Shown here piece after piece: positions 61,701-64,000 of a DNA stretch of 64,000 nucleotides (position 1 is its first letter; every line of letters begins with the position of its first letter). The position numbers were made by a program, and so were the translations under genes. Under the pieces are notes generated by a model. It was given only the letters and a program-made list of their open reading frames with translations, searched no databases and was not told the DNA's origin. This stretch comes from Polaribacter batillariae (GTDB taxonomy: Bacteria > Bacteroidota > Bacteroidia > Flavobacteriales > Flavobacteriaceae). The DNA is taken from positions 2,604,001-2,668,000 of the forward strand of contig NZ_CP071795.1 of the NCBI RefSeq assembly GCF_017498485.1. The letters are read 5' to 3'.

Positions 61701-62729
61701 ATGGGTTTTTTTGATTTTATGACGGAAGATATTGCGATTGATTTAGGGACCGCAAATACATTGATTATTCACAATGGAAAAGTGGTTATCGATAGTCCTT
61801 CAATTGTTGCCAGAAATAGAATTACCGGAAAAATCATTGCAATTGGTAAAGAAGCCAATTTAATGCAAGGAAAAACCCATGAAAATATCAAAACAATTCG
61901 TCCGTTAAAAGATGGTGTTATTGCAGATTTTCAAGCATCTGAAGAGATGATTAAAGAGTTTGTAAAGCAAATTCCTTCTATTAAAAAGAAATTATTTCCA
62001 CCAGCATTAAGAATGGTTATTTGCATTCCTTCAGGAATTACAGAGGTAGAAAAACGAGCAGTTCGCGATTCTGCAAAACACATGAATGCCAAAGAAATTT
62101 ATTTAATTTACGAACCAATGGCAGCTGCAATTGGGGTAGGAATAGATATTATGGAGCCAAAAGGAAACATGATTATTGATATTGGTGGTGGTACAACAGA
62201 AATCGCTGTAATTGCTTTGGCAGGTATTGTTTGCGACCAATCTGTAAAAGTTGCAGGAGATTTATTTACCAACGATATTATGTATTATATGCGTACCCAA
62301 CATAACTTACATGTTGGAGAAACCACTGCAGAAAAAATAAAAATAACCATTGGTGCAGCTACAGAAGATTTAGAAACTCCGCCAGAAGACATGTTGGTTC
62401 AAGGTAGAGATTTACTAAGTGGTAAACCCAAACAAGTACAAGTTTCCTTTAGAGAAATTGCAAAAGCATTAGACAAATCTATTTTAAGAATAGAAGATGC
62501 TGTAATGGAAACATTGTCTAAAACACCTCCAGAATTAGCAGCAGATATTTACAATACAGGTATTTATTTAGCAGGTGGTGGTTCTATGTTAAGAGGTTTA
62601 GATAAAAGATTGTCCAGAAAAACAGATTTGCCAGTTTACGTAGCCGAAGATCCATTAAGAGCGGTTGTACGAGGAACAGGAATTGCTTTAAAAGAATTAG
62701 ATAAATACAAAAATGTATTAATGAAATAA
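61701..62729 (+). CDS. mreB: Rod shape-determining protein MreB
   Basis: A 342-residue actin-like protein that organises cell-wall growth along the cell length. Nucleotide-binding motifs are AIDLGTANTLI (phosphate 1), NMIIDIGGGTTEIAVIAL (phosphate 2) and NTGIYLAGGGSMLRGLDKR (adenosine). The N-terminus MGFFDFMTED is short and amphipathic, as used for membrane contact. mreC and mreD follow. Confidence 0.97.
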   Translation: MGFFDFMTEDIAIDLGTANTLIIHNGKVVIDSPSIVARNRITGKIIAIGKEANLMQGKTHENIKTIRPLKDGVIADFQASEEMIKEFVKQIPSIKKKLFPPALRMVICIPSGITEVEKRAVRDSAKHMNAKEIYLIYEPMAAAIGVGIDIMEPKGNMIIDIGGGTTEIAVIALAGIVCDQSVKVAGDLFTNDIMYYMRTQHNLHVGETTAEKIKITIGAATEDLETPPEDMLVQGRDLLSGKPKQVQVSFREIAKALDKSILRIEDAVMETLSKTPPELAADIYNTGIYLAGGGSMLRGLDKRLSRKTDLPVYVAEDPLRAVVRGTGIALKELDKYKNVLMK

Positions 62730-62748
62730 TTTTTGAGCAGTTTTAACT

Positions 62749-63576
62749 ATGCAACAACTTATTTACTTTTTTCAGAAGTTTAAGTATCTTTTATTCTTTT
62801 TAATGTTGCAGTTAATCGCAGTTGCTTTAACTTTTAATAATCTTAATTTTCATAAAAGTAAATATGTAAGTTCTGCAAACGCAATTACTGGCGGTATGTA
62901 TAACCAGGCTTCTAGTATTTTAGAATACATTCACTTAAAATCTGTAAATCAACAGCTTTTAGAAGAAAACACACTTTTAAGAAATCAATTAGAAAAAAAC
63001 AATTCGGTTGTTTTTAATATCGACTCTACAGTGGTAGATTCTATAAAATACAACCAGAAATATACATTTACCAATGCCAAAATAATTAATAATAATTACT
63101 CGAAAGCTTTTAATTATCTAACAATTAACAAAGGTAAAAATGAAGGTTTAGATAAAGAAATGGCCGTTGTAAATGGTAGAGGTATTGTTGGAATAACAGA
63201 TTTTTCTTCATCAAAATACACAAGAGTACAATCTATTTTAAATAAAAATAGCAACATTAATGCGAAACTAAGAAATCAATATTTCTTTGGAAGTTTAAAG
63301 TGGGATGGTAAAGATTATAATGTTGTTCAACTAACAGATGTACCAAGACAAGCTCCCGTAAAAGTTGGAGATACTATAGAAACTGGAGGAAGATCGACCA
63401 TTTTTCCGGCAGGAATTTTAATAGGAACTGTTATAAATGTAGATAAAAATAACTCCGTAGATAATATTATTGATGTTAAATTATTTAACGACATGAGTAA
63501 TATTGGACCTGTATATGTCATAAAAAATTTAGATAAAGAAGAAATTAAATTTTTAGAAAGCCAAGACATTGAATAA
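62749..63576 (+). CDS. mreC: Rod shape-determining protein MreC
   Basis: A 275-residue periplasmic protein with one N-terminal membrane anchor (~10-30), a coiled coil (~60-85, SVNQQLLEENTLLRNQLEKN) and a beta domain with VVNGRGIVGITDFSSSKYTR and ETGGRSTIFPAGILIGTV. It links MreB to the outside part of the wall-elongation machine. It starts 19 nt after mreB and overlaps mreD by 8 nt. Confidence 0.94.
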   Translation: MQQLIYFFQKFKYLLFFLMLQLIAVALTFNNLNFHKSKYVSSANAITGGMYNQASSILEYIHLKSVNQQLLEENTLLRNQLEKNNSVVFNIDSTVVDSIKYNQKYTFTNAKIINNNYSKAFNYLTINKGKNEGLDKEMAVVNGRGIVGITDFSSSKYTRVQSILNKNSNINAKLRNQYFFGSLKWDGKDYNVVQLTDVPRQAPVKVGDTIETGGRSTIFPAGILIGTVINVDKNNSVDNIIDVKLFNDMSNIGPVYVIKNLDKEEIKFLESQDIE

Positions 63577-64000
63577 AACAATATATTTTGCATTGCTATT
63601 TGTATTCTTGCTTTTTTTGCAAGTTTTTGTGCTAAATAATATTTTATTTTTAGGATATGTAAATCCGTATTTGTACATCGCTTTTGTTTTTTTATACCCA
63701 TTAAAAGTAAACCGTTTTCCGTTTTTATTTGCAAGCTTTACGCTGGGTTTGGGGGTCGATTTTTTCTCGGATTCTGGCGGAATTCACGCTTTTTCTATCT
63801 TAACAATTGCTTATGTAAGGTTGTTTTTTGTAAGAATTTATTTTAGAAAATATCCTGCAGATTATCCATTTTTTAATATACAATCCGAGTCTTTTGGTAA
63901 AGTTTTTAACTTTGTAGTAACTTTAACATTTATACATCACTTTATACTGTTTTCTTTTGCTAACTTTAGTTTTAATAATATATCTCATATAATATTAAAT
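63569..64000 (+). CDS. mreD: Rod shape-determining protein MreD (partial)
   Basis: The first 144 residues of an integral membrane protein, cut by the window end. It starts with TTG at 63569, overlapping the mreC stop; no ATG is available near. The hydrophobic segments, NPYLYIAFVFLYPL and GLGVDFFSDSGGIHAFSIL are typical of MreD in Bacteroidetes. Place and strand complete the mreBCD operon. Confidence 0.9.
   Translation, partial: MNKTIYFALLFVFLLFLQVFVLNNILFLGYVNPYLYIAFVFLYPLKVNRFPFLFASFTLGLGVDFFSDSGGIHAFSILTIAYVRLFFVRIYFRKYPADYPFFNIQSESFGKVFNFVVTLTFIHHFILFSFANFSFNNISHIILN

Overview
The window reads as a marine-type member of the Flavobacteriaceae (Bacteroidetes). The evidence is AT-rich DNA, type IX secretion (T9SS) sorting domains of types A and B, a linked XrtF exosortase pair, a GT117/DUF2723 membrane glycosyltransferase, HYC_CC_PP and DUF3127 proteins, and promoters of the Bacteroidetes form (TTG, about 19-20 nt, TAnnTTTG). 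I cannot name the genus from sequence alone; Polaribacter or Tenacibaculum relatives would fit.

Layout. 1-10.5 kb: tRNA-Gln, GT117 transferase, polysaccharide deacetylase, thioredoxin-fold protein, metallophosphoesterase, an IS1380-family element with a 5-bp target duplication, polA and its small partner. 10.7-12 kb: a toxin-antitoxin pair whose toxin is broken, then gene-poor DNA. 12.4-14.4 kb: a LytTR response regulator facing a histidine kinase. 14.7-29.5 kb: the accessory island, all on the minus strand. 29.7-64 kb: mostly core genes (sua5, pabB, lpd, glycosyltransferase, LpoB-like operon, M3 peptidase, purE-purK, greA, HIT, histidine kinase, flavin reductase, aat, umuD-umuC, T9SS type B protein, copper-type operon, xrtF pair, purH, mreB-mreC-mreD).

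The island is the main find: a diversity-generating retroelement (DGR) inside a duplicated surface-protein operon. In transcription order it runs T9SS adhesin, 60-residue protein, outer-membrane barrel, FISUMP-domain target gene with variable repeat (VR), hairpin, MutS-like accessory, reverse transcriptase, Avd, template repeat (TR), TlpA-type thioredoxin. TR and VR differ over 65 aligned nt at 12 positions, 11 of which are adenines in the TR coding sense, which is the DGR signature. The cassette looks damaged: the reverse transcriptase and the MutS-like gene each carry a one-base indel in an A run, and the TR lacks 93 nt that the VR has. A second copy of the operon without the retroelement lies next to it; 2.5 kb of it is almost identical at an offset of 9,865 bp. 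A further 0.6-kb copy of a FISUMP gene is cut off by an IS256-family element.

Decay appears elsewhere too. A HigB-like toxin gene has a frameshift and a stop, and umuD has a frameshift and lacks the catalytic lysine. Short REP-like repeats are scattered through intergenic DNA and have entered at least one coding region (pabB) and probably polA. Several one-base indels lie in homopolymers, so sequencing error must be excluded before the genes are called dead.
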